From: Ciborinia camelliae
Lineage: Eukaryota > Ascomycota > Leotiomycetes > Helotiales > Sclerotiniaceae
Direction: 5' to 3'
DNA length: 64,000 nucleotides
NCBI GenBank assembly: GCA_025890175.1
Contig: JANPYM010000005.1
Coordinates: 779,085 to 843,084, forward strand
The notes under the pieces were generated by a model that saw nothing but the letters and a program-made list of their open reading frames with translations, searched no databases and was not told the DNA's origin. Shown piece after piece: positions 33,252 to 46,245 of the stretch. Made by a program: the position numbers and the translations under genes. Position 1 is the first letter of the stretch; every line of letters begins with the position of its first letter.

Positions 33252-35345
33252 TCAAGACATATGCGAAGATGCATAGTGTGTGGGCATAGTAAAGCTTCTT
33301 TTTCGATTATCTTTTGACTCGAATTCGTTAGGTCGAAGATATGACGAGCCATCGCTGTTATTTCTCTGCGGTTGATGTTCTCCAGGTTGGGTGTGACCCT
33401 GACCATGATGTTGCTCTTGACCTTGCGAGTTAAACTCTCGCTCGCTTTGAGGGGCCCTTGATGCGTTGTACGCGTTGGAAAAATCTTGCGGAGGTGCCAT
33501 TGGCGCACTTAGTTGTGGATGGGTTGCGTCGCTTGGTGTTCGGGGGAGGGAGAACTCCATTGGTGCTGTTAGAGGTGCGCTGGCGAAACCAGCTGAGTAT
33601 CCGGATGCGAAAGGGCGGGAAGTGGGAGGTAGATGTGATGAGCCTTGTTGGGGGAGAGATCGATATTGATTGCGTAGGTCAAGACCTTGGGGGTATGGAC
33701 CGGTAGATGCTCGCAGGCGGGACATAGCAGCTGGTGAAGATTGCTGTAAAGAGGACGGGGGATGCGATGGTGGGTAGTTCATGTGTTGGGGTGAATGTTG
33801 GATGTTAGTGTCTACCAAAATAGTTAGTCTATGATTTCTTTTAATATGCAAGGATGGCACGAACTTGGGTAGGAATTTGACTCAAATTGGTGCGCATTGA
33901 CCGTGTTATTCTGCTCGGGCTGGTATATTGATTGCTGTCGTCCAGTCGACTGAGGGCTCTGTTGCCCAGTGTGGTAATTGGCATAATCTAAAGTCTCTCC
34001 CTTCCAAGACATGCTGGATCGCAATGGCGATTGAAGTGATTCTGATCGCGATCGTGACATTGTCTCTCGAAGCTGCAATGGTTGTAATGGTCTACCACCA
34101 TTGTGATGCCTTGGCTGCGAAACTGCTTGGTAACCTCCCTGTCGATCAAACGGATTCGAGCTCCGTGGCCCTGAGCTCATCGGACTTGAAAGATGACTAG
34201 GAAAATATCGATCGGATGAGGTAATAGACAATGGAGATAGATTGTCAGGTGTGCCAATTGAACTTCCTGGAGTAAATCCAACATGTCCATATGCAGGACT
34301 CATGCCCGTAGGCGACATGTGGTCATCTTGTTCATGTCTGCGCATAGTGTCTACCATCAAAGGTCGTATCATCTGATCTTGGTAATTTGGCACAAAATCG
34401 ACGGGCGATTGCATTGGCGTTCCAATGCCGTGTACAGCTCCGTAAGGGGAATGGAGAGCTTGCACATTATCGAAGTCGTCCGGTACTGCCCTCATTTTCA
34501 TCATTCGTTCTCGGTCATCCGCATTGAGTCTCTTAATCTTTGCGCGTCTGCTTTCATCAGTTTATGTCCTTTGTTCACACTGGGATTCTGCTTAACATAC
34601 CTGTTCTGAAACCACACCTGGACTTGTCTGGGACTGAGGCCTGGAATTTCTCGCGACAGTCGCTCACGATGAGCAGCATCTGGATGCGCTTGCTTTGCAA
34701 ATTCACTCATAAGGAATCGAGTCTGTTGATGCGTAAGGCTGGAAAATTATTAGTTTTGAGGTCGCAACACATAATGGAAACGGCGAGGCCGGCATACCGA
34801 AATCTCTTCATCTTCCTACGTTCCGCCCTTCGTTCTGCCGCGGTCTGTGGCGTCGAAGAGGCTCCATCTTCGGCATCTAGCATATCGTCGTCGTCCTCAA
34901 CATCGTCATCATCTTCTTCCTTGGGGTCCAGAAGAGCTCCTCCATCCTCATTCACAAGTGCTCCTACTCCTTGTTGTTGTAATGGCGCGCTAGACGCGGA
35001 TGATAATGGGTTCGATGCTATTGATCCAAGTGAAAGCGGCGCCGATTCTGTAGAAACCATTGATTCGTCCCTAACTCTGTTTGCGGCGGGTTGACCACAG
35101 TCCCCTGGTGCCGAGTCTGGTCGTTCTGTGATAGGGGTTGGCGGACCTTCTGGTCTCACTGGGCCAAGTGTGTGTCGGTGCTCTAAAGTTGGTCTAGTAG
35201 TGGGTTGCTGTTGACCGTTATTGGTGTTTGAGCTCGCAGAGTGCTCATAATTTTGATGGGCCATGCCATTCTCTCCAGAGAGTTGGTACGAAGAGTACTG
35301 TTCTCGCCAGTCCTGCTGCGGTGGCAAAGCCTCAAAGTTCGCCAT
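33252..35345 (-). CDS. Homeodomain transcription factor
   Basis: Four exons on the reverse strand (34798-35345, 34601-34738, 33865-34547, 33252-33811) give 642 residues from the ATG at 35345 (MANFEALPPQQDW). An in-frame upstream ATG at 35429 would add 28 residues. The homeodomain spans about residues 175-237 and is split by two introns; it has LTHQQTRFL in helix 1, LSPRQVQVWFQNRRAK in the recognition helix and a basic KIKRLN end. An acidic EEDDDDVEDDDD stretch precedes it, and a long Ser/Pro/Gln-rich tail follows, probably activating or disordered. A conserved-looking RAVPDDFDNVQALHSPYGAVHG block lies just after the homeodomain. Fungal relatives control conidiation and infection-structure development, but which ortholog this is cannot be fixed by eye. 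The third intron uses a GTTCGT donor, which is less usual. Confidence 0.92.
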
Positions 35346-37000
35346 CCGGGGAGACGCGAAGTTAGCAGATCCAAGTTTACTAGAGGACCAAGTGTTCCGT
35401 CCTGTATCGCATTGCCGTGTAACAAGCATTGAGAGTATCTGTTTGGTGACCGTTGAAGATGGTCTAGAAACTAGTTTTCGGGGTTCTTCAAGAGCCCTTG
35501 GTTCGAGAAAGGGATGTTTAGATCGTGTTGTCGAAGTGATAAGTAGCCGTGAAATGAACGAGTGTAAGGGCCGCTATAGACAATGGCTGATCAGTGACCA
35601 GAAAAGAACATAAGGCCTATCGAAGGGAAAGTGATTGAGAAGTCGAGTATGAAGTCTAGTCCTGCTTGGTGAATGATGACTTTGGAGAAGTCCTGAACGA
35701 TGTGTAAAGCTTGCTCCTGTAGCTATTGATCGATGAATAAATTAAACCGAAGGGTCTTAATCAAGATCTGCTAAATAAGGTTGATTGATGTATGGACCAG
35801 TCCCGGGGATATAAATGAAAGGTTTTTGGGTCTTCTGAAGAAGAAGCCGAACGCGTATACCTTCCAGAAGATTTGATGCTTGACGAGTCGGTAATCAACA
35901 ACTCTGTCTTGGAGGAGGGAAGATGAAGCGACCTGGTTCAAGGATAAATTGGTCTCAATGAACGGATGTGGCGAGTGTCCTGCGTCGTCCAAATGAAATA
36001 TAAATTGCTTCTTGTTTTAATGACGTGCTAGATCCGTATTAAGAAGTAACTGGAGTGAAGTTGAAGGGGTCGTTGTCTTTCTTTCCACGTTCGATTGATA
36101 AGCGTCGGGTGATATACTCCAAGATTGAAGGCCTTTGATATATAAGTTCCTTGATTATGATCACCACAGCAAGGGCACTGGACCCGAGAAGCGCCCTATC
36201 ACCCCTGTTTTCTCTCGATTCACAGGATGTCCCTGTCGTTGCAGGCTTGCAGCAGAATGCCGCTGAAGTAAATTGTACCGATGACAAGAGTCTAGTATGC
36301 AGGCGGAGCGGAGTAGTGTGTCCAAATCCCCACCTCGACTTGATACAGGGCTTGCACGGTTGCGTCTAGGATTTTGCTTGGGAGAGCCGGACTTGGGACG
36401 AGATTTAGGGAGAGTTGCACAAGCTAAAGTGGATGAAGAAGGCAGATTGGAAGGGAATGTTTTTAATGCACGAGGACATTCAAAGTCAGCCACAGACAGA
36501 TAGACAAAAAGTGATAACAACAAACAGTGAAGCGATTCAATGAAATTATTTTGGCCCCCCGTGGCTCCTAAGAGGATTGACAAATGGAAATGAAGCTGCA
36601 GCGAAATGCTGGATAGCACTCTATCGAGAACTGTGCAGAACGTTGGATAAGATGAATGTGCGACTGGGGTGTAGGGATCTGGTGCCGGCGCAATCATTCG
36701 ATACTCAGATGAAGCATCCAAATGGACCAACAGGAACAAGTTAAAATAACAGCAGGGCTCCGCAGCAAAGTGTGAGTTGTATCGATCTCAACTAAGCCTG
36801 ATGTAGGAGAGCTTGAGAGAACAACGGATATGACAGGGAACGAGCGGAGAGATCGAGGCTGGGTCTCTTTTACACGGATCATTGGTCTCCATTTTGCATG
36901 AAAGGGTTGGAACTTGGAGGGATCATTGAATCTGTGGGTCAACTTACAACCGTTGTCGCTAACTGATACCACCCAATGAAGATCTGTGAATACATGGGAG
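35346..37000. other. Upstream region of the homeobox gene
   Basis: About 1.65 kb with several short open frames on both strands that overlap each other and match nothing. Regulatory genes of this kind often have long 5' leaders and promoters, so much of this may be transcribed leader (inference). Confidence 0.45.
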
Positions 37001-40000
37001 GGCCCTAGACTGGTTATGCGAGTTGTGACTTGACAACGTGACGACCCTGCCGCTTATAAGAATTAACGCAGACCAAAAGGTAAAAAAAAGTCAAATACAA
37101 AATGGGTAATGCCTACGAAAGGTACAGATTACAGGAACATAGCCGCAAAGCCTAGATCGTTTTACCCTCTGTGCTATACTAACTAGGTAGTTGACAGGAA
37201 CGGGATACATGTAACTTGTAAGAGGATGGGGTGGATGAATCAATGGGGATTTTTCTCGGTACTTTTGAGATCATCGTCAAACCTTGAAGTGACTGTTTTA
37301 TGCGTATCTTCCCATAAAAAGGCTAAGTAAGTAAAATCTGCTACGAAACCCGTAGATAGTCTAGTCAGGCGAAGGTTGTTTTGACGTATATGCATTGTTT
37401 TTGTAGGAAAGTTCCGCATGCGAACGATGTATGGTTTCGTGGAAGGTCGATGTGTAATCATATGGAACAATACATTGTTTATTTCATAATCTAATGAACT
37501 AGACCTGCCGTTGAGTTTTGATGATGGTTGAGGCAAAAATTGGAGCATACCCCCGTACTAAGAGGAAGCTAAAGGCTAAGAACCCTACTAAGGCAGTGAA
37601 GGAAGCTACTAATTATGAATGGTAACTAGCATTTATGTCCGGTACCTAAGTTAATCGTAGAATGGCGGGCTGGAACGGCTAGAAGTCCGTCAAAATTATT
37701 CGAAAATTGGCGGATATGCGGGTAAGGTTGTACGGGTTGACTAGGCCTTTGTTCGTTTGGTAGGGGTTTTGGCAGGGTTAGGGGTTTTGGTAGGTTTGTT
37801 CAGCGAGATAGAAAGAAAGAGAGTTTCAAGATGACTGGGATGAAATTAGGTAGTCCATGCCATTGCTATGCCGGTCATTGTTAATTTTCAAGGTCCCGAA
37901 GGAAATGATGAGTCTAGATACCTAGTAGATACGAACTTTGAGGGTAGAATAGCAAGGTGGACATTAATTAATATTTTTCGTCAATCTCAATAATTAAACA
38001 AGGTTGCATCTAGAGTAATGATTTTGACATATTCTATTCTTTTTCCAGAAACTCTTAGTTCTTTCCTTGTCAAGGTATGGTACTTCCAGGTACAAGCTCG
38101 CAACTTGAGAGGTTGAGACTCGAGAGAGGACTTGGTACTGTAGTTTCTTTGAATATGATCCACCATTACCCATTATCAGTTTGAAAATATTCGGAAGCTC
38201 GAGAGAACCGAAGAAACAGAGTTCCTTGGCAGTTGTTGCTTGTACCATACAAGATACCGTATACGGCACTTGGAAAAGAAAGAACCTTGGAGATGAGATT
38301 ATAAATAATCTCATACTTGAACAGTTCTATTGCCTGCTAGGTAGGCATGAAAGGTAAATGAAAGGTAAAGAGTTGATACCGGCACCAGTATAGGAGTTGA
38401 AACGGCCCCCAAACAACTTTCATCAGATTAGATTCCCCCACGAGTAAGAGCATCAAATCACCGCAGCTTCACCACATCATTTATCATATTACCTAACCTA
38501 CCGGTATGGAGTCTGGAGTCTGGAGTCATGGATTTCTGTCACAGTTTTTTGTCAATCACATCAACTTACCTACTAGGCTCGCCTGCGTAGCTGGGAAAAG
38601 AAAATTCCTGAAAACTAGGTTCAACTGGCGAAAGTCTGTGCATCAACTGCACATCCCGCGGCCCATCAATCAATCTCACCACAAGTTCCGAAGATATCTC
38701 GAAATCCGAAAACTCAATATAAGGAATACGCACTTTTACCTTTATTTTCCCGCTTCTAAGTTTTGTGCCTCTCACCATCACTAGCACGCGCAAGCAGTGA
38801 TGTGATTATTGTAGCAGCAAGATGAATATCCCAAAGACCTTTCGAGGATTTTCTCGCCCCCATACATTCGTGCCTTTTTCTTACGGGTACCGTCCCTACG
38901 GTCCGGTCACTGTTGCGCAAGCACATTCCCGTCAAGGTGTGAGCTACGTGTTACGTCGGGTAGGTACAAAAATACTTTTTGGAAAATATCATAGTATCGA
39001 GAACACCGCATGTTTCGCTGACTACTGTCACGGTGATTAAACGGATCCGTGGATCCTCAATCATGAAAGAAGATCAAAAACATAAAACCTGAATGTTCCC
39101 TCCGTCAGTCATACAGTCTCCACAACACAATCAACCTCGCCTTCACTTGCCTGCACGTTGTTATTCTGTTGGTATTTACTTTGTCGCCGTTCCGACTAGA
39201 AACCGCGGGATTCGAATGGCGCATATTTACCCAGTTGCAGGAATGGGGGCCCAAGAAAACTCAAAATGCATGTGCCGTCTATTTCAACGATCTGATACCG
39301 GGATACAGTCCTTCTGATAGGAATCTATGATCGAGGTACCAAAAGTCGAGACTCGAGAGATTATTGCAAGAGTTTCTTTTCTATGCTTACAGTACTGTAT
39401 TAATAATGCATGATGCAAAAAAGCTAAGCCAGGCGCTTTAAATCTTCATCTCTTCATTACCTAATAAAGGATGTCTCACGATGAGTACATATTGTCCGAC
39501 TTTTACCAATGATGATCACACCTATTATAGCATTGTCCATCGTCACTCACGAAAGGCATGAATTATGTTCATAAGGCTGATGCGAAATATAAAACAATAG
39601 CTGTTAGAGATATTGGGTTGGGCTTGATTAACAACGGCGTGTGAGGAGAAACGCCAAACACTCGCAGATTCGTAAGCTGACCAAGTATAGATATGATATT
39701 CAGGAATCATAAGTTTTATAAATAAGGTTTTTACTCGTTGTGGGGAATAGAATTGACTTGGATTCGACTGTTGCAGCATGAGACGAGAGAATGAAGGGGG
39801 TATGTGGGTAGCCGCACTTCGGGATTCCTAAAAACCTCCATTGGCAGCTAAAAACAAACCTAGATCTTGCCGGAGCGCGAGCGGGATCTCGAGAATGCTG
39901 TTGTGATCAGGCCGATGATGTACAGTACATGACGGTACCAGAGGCAGCCTTTCCTGATTCTTGCGTTACGCATCTTACCTTGTTGTTGTAGTAATTTTTT

Positions 40001-43000
40001 GACCAGGGGGGTAAATTCGAATGCTTCGGGCCCGAATGGGATATTAAACTTGTGCGCTGATTGGATGAACCAAACGGCGAAAAGTTACGACGAGTTAGAG
40101 TTAGGTTGTGTAAATTTGCAGCGTGTCTGTGTTGCAGGCGCGCGGTGTAAGGACAGAAAGGTTAACCTTATTAAGCTACGGGAAGGATTCAAGAGGGAAA
40201 AACTCCGACTGTACGGTACCTCTAGGCTTTTGGTAATATCACGGTAGGGGGTAGTGGTAGTACAGGAATTGGTGTAGTAGCGATTCGCTGGACTCGCTGG
40301 AGGCTCCACGAAGCATTAGGATCAACTAATCCTTGATTGCAGAAATGGATACGTACAATGAATACGTATCATACAAAATGAGGTAAACATAACGAAATTG
40401 GAGGCTCTTTTAACAAGGACAATAGGATAAGGCTCACGAGAGATTCGGGGGGGATAATGAAGACGATTAACTTTCACGCACGTACGATTCTGGACAGGAG
40501 ATGAGGGGAGATTATTGATAGAAGGAGATGAGATTTGGTTTGGGGAAGGATTGGATAATTTGGATTGCTTTCTCCTTACCAGGTACGTGCTTGTCATAAT
40601 GAAGTTCCTAGTGTTTCTAACTAGAAAGAAACAATTATGGATATATCCGTATTTAGATCAATTTGAGGCAGGCCAGGCAAAATAATTGGTGGACTAAATG
40701 CAGGTACAACCACCGACTACTTCATAAGTTCGTAGGGCTCAAGGAACTCCTAAATTATAACGATCAGTTTTATTAGCATTCTAGGAGATCCATTCTTTTT
40801 CGCAATATTGACCTTATTGGTAGAACTCGATAAGGTTAAGCTGGAATCAAATCTGTTGAAAGTTGAAACTCCTTTAATTCAGTACCGCGGGCGACGGTAC
40901 AGTATGTCTACCAGTACTGGAGCAGGAATCAACACAGCTAGTACTGTAGTCGAGACTGGAGAGAAAAAAAGATGAAACCAACTTTAAATCTGATCCACTC
41001 ATTTGTCTCCTCTGTTTTGGTCATTTCAGAACAACTTAAAACACGTTACACTACTGGCAACTCCCTTCTGAACCTTATGTTTTGTTAAGGCTACAATCAA
41101 AACATAATACAGTACATCGAAACAACGAGCGCCGTTACAGCGAACGCAGAATAGGGGCCCCTGAGTAGTAGGTAAGTGGAGTTGTGGACGGCTATACACG
41201 GGGGTGGACTTCCAAAAATGTACGAGTGCGAGATGTGGGATAAGTATCATAAGATACCTAGACACTTTATAAATCACATCCATGATCTATGTATGTATGT
41301 ATTTATGTATGTATGTATCATCTCCTGTACCAAATGTTATTTAACAGGAAAACAGAAACGCCAGTAAAATAGCTGGCAGTATCACATGGCCATGTTATAT
41401 TTCTAAAGAACTAGTGCTAGATGGGAAGCTGTACGAGATGCGAAGCAGTGGAATGAAAAATGCGAGCGAGGTGCTAAAAGTACTTGTAAGTGATTACCAA
41501 TAATAACAACTTTTAACAAGTATAGAAAATGTACTGTATTGTACCTTGTTTACCTAAATAATGCCTTCGTCGTTTGTAGCACCTTTTACGCAGTATACTC
41601 TGAGGACATATCTGCCATCTAATGTTGTACATAGAGTCAGCTGAACTTTACTAGGTACAGACATCAAGCCATGATATTCTCCAATGTTCCAGCCGCCATC
41701 GACGCCATACCTTACTTAATCGCCCCCAAATCTCAACCGTACTCCAAGATGTCTTTCCGAGCACGGTCTGTGATGTTGAGGCGGCGGACCAACCCTTAAG
41801 CAAGTAATTGTGTTTGGCAGGTCTACTAATTATTTATTATTTACCGATTTGTTATTCCCATGGTATTATCCCCATCGTTGTCCAATCTTGATGTTTTATA
41901 ATCATTACGATTCCTCTTTGCCCAAATCAAGCTCTCGGCTCCGTTCCGAATACTACCAAAACTCAGGTAAGGCGTCTAAGACTACGCACCCTCCTTCTAT
42001 GGGTCGTCCACTCTTCTCATTAAGATCTCAGATACGTAATTTCGTAATAGACTGCCAGGGCCGAGAAAGCTAGAACCACGTCGCTTACAGTAAAACCTTT
42101 TCTTTGGAATTACCGAGGAATCACAATAGTACACTACGGTGTCTAAAACCAGGAACGGTGAGGAAGCATAACTGCACAAAAATAGGCCTGTCATCATGGA
42201 TACTATTTAGTCCCATAAGTCAGTCTACTACTATTTACTGTTTGGATGGCGCTTATGCTTCAGATTAAAATATTCTCCGATACATTCCCCACTCAGTAGT
42301 CCTTCGAACGGCTCGGCAAGTATCAGAAACTTCAGATTTTATATGACTAGTCATCACTGATCAGCACCACTTTCACATCCTCAAACAACGCCCAGAAATA
42401 AACACCCGGAAAGGATGTTGTGAACCAAACATCAGCACACGAATGCTTGCAAAAACATTGTCACATCGTGTTGTACGTGGTCGTGGGCTCATCACGATGC
42501 GTCTACTCCGGACTTGTGGGACGCTGGCTAAGTTAGATAGTCGTCATACGTTCAAAATAGCTTCCATGTTATGGTTTTTGTTGTGAACACTTCAGACAAT
42601 TTCAGGCTGCTGACGAGCTTGCCTCATTATCCGACAGTTTATCCGAGAGATTGAGGGGTGGAGAGATCCCAACCACATCACATACAACACCCATGCCCCT
42701 GCATGTACTCATCTTAAGGTGATGGGGGGTCATAATAAAATCCCTGTCCTAAGCCTTGTCGATCAGCACGGGCGCCACAAAGAAGTACCACGCTGGATTC
42801 TCTCATGTTCTGAAGTTTTGAAAATGATGAGTGGACGGATTTTGCCTTTTCAACATTATGTTAGCTACCATGCAGTGTTCTCCCGTAGGAAGTCCGCATC
42901 CTCATAGAACGGCGACCATTCATATCATTATCTTCACACACCTCAACCTGCAGCTCTCCACGAGAACCAGCACGAGAAGAAATATCCCGTGTTTTCCCAT

Positions 43001-46000
43001 CTATAGCATACATCGAGAAGGTATCACCACTACCACCATCTCACCGCATATATGCGCAGACAAAGACGCAAGGTGGCTGTGTCCCCAGATTTTCAAATAC
43101 TCGAAATATACCCTGTGTGCGGACAATCTTTCCGGTAGTAAGTACTATATACATTTTCCTGCTGAATTCGATACATGGACTTCAGAATTCCGTATCAAGG
43201 GAATACCGGCAGTTGTCGGCGATTAATATATTACATATTGTATATTACATGAACTCATGCATGATAAGGTTTATCATATTGCAATTTATTTCCAACACTG
43301 CAAATCCATATGTACCTGGTTATAGGCCCATTCCAGAAATCTGCTTATCATGGGAGAATCCCCATCAGAAAAATTGTCGGATCCCATCGACAACAAGTTA
43401 GATGACCAAAATACAGGTCAGCTCTACGAGTTGCTACCATCAAACTACTGAGTTTGTTGGCATTCACTTCGTTTTTTGAACAATGTGGCTCAGTATGATA
43501 CTTCCCTCGGGATTATCGGGTATATTCATCTCGTGGACAAAAATGGACCAAGGGAACTAAAAACGTCCTTATCCATACGAGCTACAATTCAGCCGAATTC
43601 CCTCTCGAACATCAAGATCCATTGTTCAGTGAACATTTTACCGGATCGAGACATGAGCCTCATTGATTTGCATATGTTGCTATTTTCTAGTAGAGCCGAG
43701 GACAAGATTTCGGCACCAGCTGTCTGCTTAATGTGAGATGCTCGTGTATACTTTGGGGACAGAAAGACATGGCATATCCTTGAAGTCAGGAGAGTTTTGG
43801 TCTCGCCTCGCGCCCCCTAGCTACAGCGTCGTGTGTCACCAAATCATATCAAAATTCAACAATACAGGCACAGCCGGGCAACAGGTAAGCTGAGGTCAAG
43901 TCAAAGAACGGTTCAGCATGGAGATGTTGAAGGATATTTTATCCTGTCACGGTGTCGAATCCGTCGTTCACATTCAGGGAGAGGCTCATTCCGGAATGGA
44001 AAGGCTGTTTGTCCTTCCAGGCCACCACACTTTCCTTACAAACATCATCAGCATATGTCAGTGTTTCCACGCTTCTTATTGGTTGACATACCAATAATAC
44101 CATAATATTGTACTTGAGATACTCGAAATCGTCACCGACAAATGGATACGCTTTCTATTTACTTCCGGAATATCCTTCTCTGGTTTACACATCATATGGA
44201 CGACGAGAAAATGTTTCTTCCTTCGCAAGCTATGTCAAATACGTGAATGACATAGTGACAGTGCCTGGGTATGAGTAACCGTGACCATCAAAATTCCAAT
44301 CATGAGTACAAAGACAGAACAGCCGTCCGAGAACACGTCACAGCCGACCCGCTGACTATAATCTTGGAACGAACGAGATAAGAGTCCAAGGTTCGAAGTA
44401 GATTTTCGCGCTTAGTTCAGCCGTTATTGACAAACTCCAAATAGACTATACCGTAACATCGCGGCTCTAGTATCTCCACATTCACAGCCCATGCTAACTA
44501 CATTTAGAGACTAGACAGACGTGTGGTGTTCACATATTTTATCAGTCTCGTGCGTACGTTGGTTGGAAAAGACGGGTCTAGGACTATCACGATTAAATAA
44601 TGCGATTTCGTATTGATTTGGAGGCTATTGATACCAAGTCGTATAGGCTATACGAGATCAGTCATGATTCGTGACTAATGTATAGACAGCACTGTGGTGG
44701 AAGAGGTCAATGTAGGTTCGAAGATCTTACTCAAATCGTGGTTTAAGCTCTAGATCTACGTTATCTCGATGCCTCTTTCGACGGAACATAAAAACCGTCA
44801 ATTTGGCGACAATGATCTTCCCAGAAGCCATACACGAGATAGAACGGCGATATGCTTGTTTACTATAGCACTTTTAGGGAGAAGGGTCGATTGAGGCTGG
44901 GCTAGATCAGATGTATGAGAAAGGCATGTGCTGGCAAAACTTGATCTTGATTAATCAGGTAGGTAAAGAGAGGTAGAAGATGGAGATGCGATGGTGAGGA
45001 GGGTTCTGAATGACAATCATTGTGATGGATCGCGGAGTTTACAGTATCCTGAGTCTCAGTCTCGACGTTATATAACGACAGGGGAAAATGGCCAGTCCAT
45101 GACAGTTTATTTAGTAAATGCTAGACATCATCAGAGCCTGATCAAGAAATACCTCAAAGATAATAAACAATTCTCCAGACGCTACATATCTCGGAAGGAA
45201 ATTTCAACAATATCAACCCACAAATAAATCGTAGAATAACACCATACATAAGCAGGTACCCGTCATTTAATCCCATCTCATTTCATCTCTGCGAATCGGA
45301 AACCCGACTTCCAAAGCTTGCCCAAACCTAAATCTCCTGCTGAAAACCTTAATATTCCCATTCCCAATGCCAATGCCAACCTCACACCCCCTCTCAGCCT
45401 CCTCCAACATCCTTTGCAGTACCGAGTCTATGCCGCAGATCCTACAGCACTGCCTCAAGCCTCAAACCTCGAGCTGACAAACACGACAGTGTTGCTTTGT
45501 CTTAAACATGTTCTTATTTATATTTATGTTGCGATTACGCCTCTGGCTTACCTAGAAATGTATCAAAAAAATGTTCTTACCAATGCACGTGTTAGTATGG
45601 AGAATGTTTTTGCAGCCGATTGTCTTGATTATGAGAGTTTTGTATCCTGTGCTGTTACATGCGTGATTTCTTATATGATTATGTGTTTCCATCATAATAC
45701 AAATAGGAAATGATATTGCAGAATTTCAGCCTCAAAACCATATATATCATAAAATCTGGTAGTCTGTATAAACAGTATCTGTGGTTCTGATCAAAGGGTA
45801 TATATCTGTCATAGCAGCATGTGTATATACCTTTCAGAAGTTGATACCGAGCATAAAATTCGAGTACATGTACGATATCTCATTCTCCCTCGATCAGCAC
45901 ACAGCCATCAGCATCAACTAAGAATGTAAAGACTTCATGACCTGCGGTGATACAGCACGCAGGATAACCGAGCTTGAAAGGAGAAGACTCAACCTCACCA

Positions 46001-46245
46001 AGCACAAGCCTTGCCCAGAAAATTCAAGCACGTAGTGCAGGCTCACAAGATAGCAAAGGCGATAATCATGTTTATAGACTTGGTATCATTCTTTTGTTTA
46101 TTCATTACTATACGCCATTTTCCATATTATAGTCACATACATTACAATTCCGCAGATATTGTTCATGAATCATCTAATCTCTTCATCCATGCATCATCCG
46201 TCGGTGATTATTTTATCTCCCACACATTTCATCCCATGTGCATTA
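37001..46245. other. Gene desert of about 9 kb with weak coding-like islands
   Basis: No gene can be supported. The region has moderate AT content with short repeats (TATGTATG near 41289-41318, CCTAGGTA-type words, GGGGTTTTGG near 37762-37790). Coding-like islands that I cannot assign: reverse 38569-38780 (70 residues), forward 42719-43226 and 43476-43736, and reverse 45267-45440. None has a recognisable motif, and none extends through credible introns. Decayed genes are possible. Confidence 0.5.

Noticed and set aside
32975..33508. 177-residue reverse open frame
   Set aside because: It is the wrong frame of the last homeobox exon running into the 3' flank.
36161..36739. 192-residue reverse open frame upstream of the homeobox gene
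   Set aside because: Low-complexity, overlaps a forward frame of similar length, no family resemblance.
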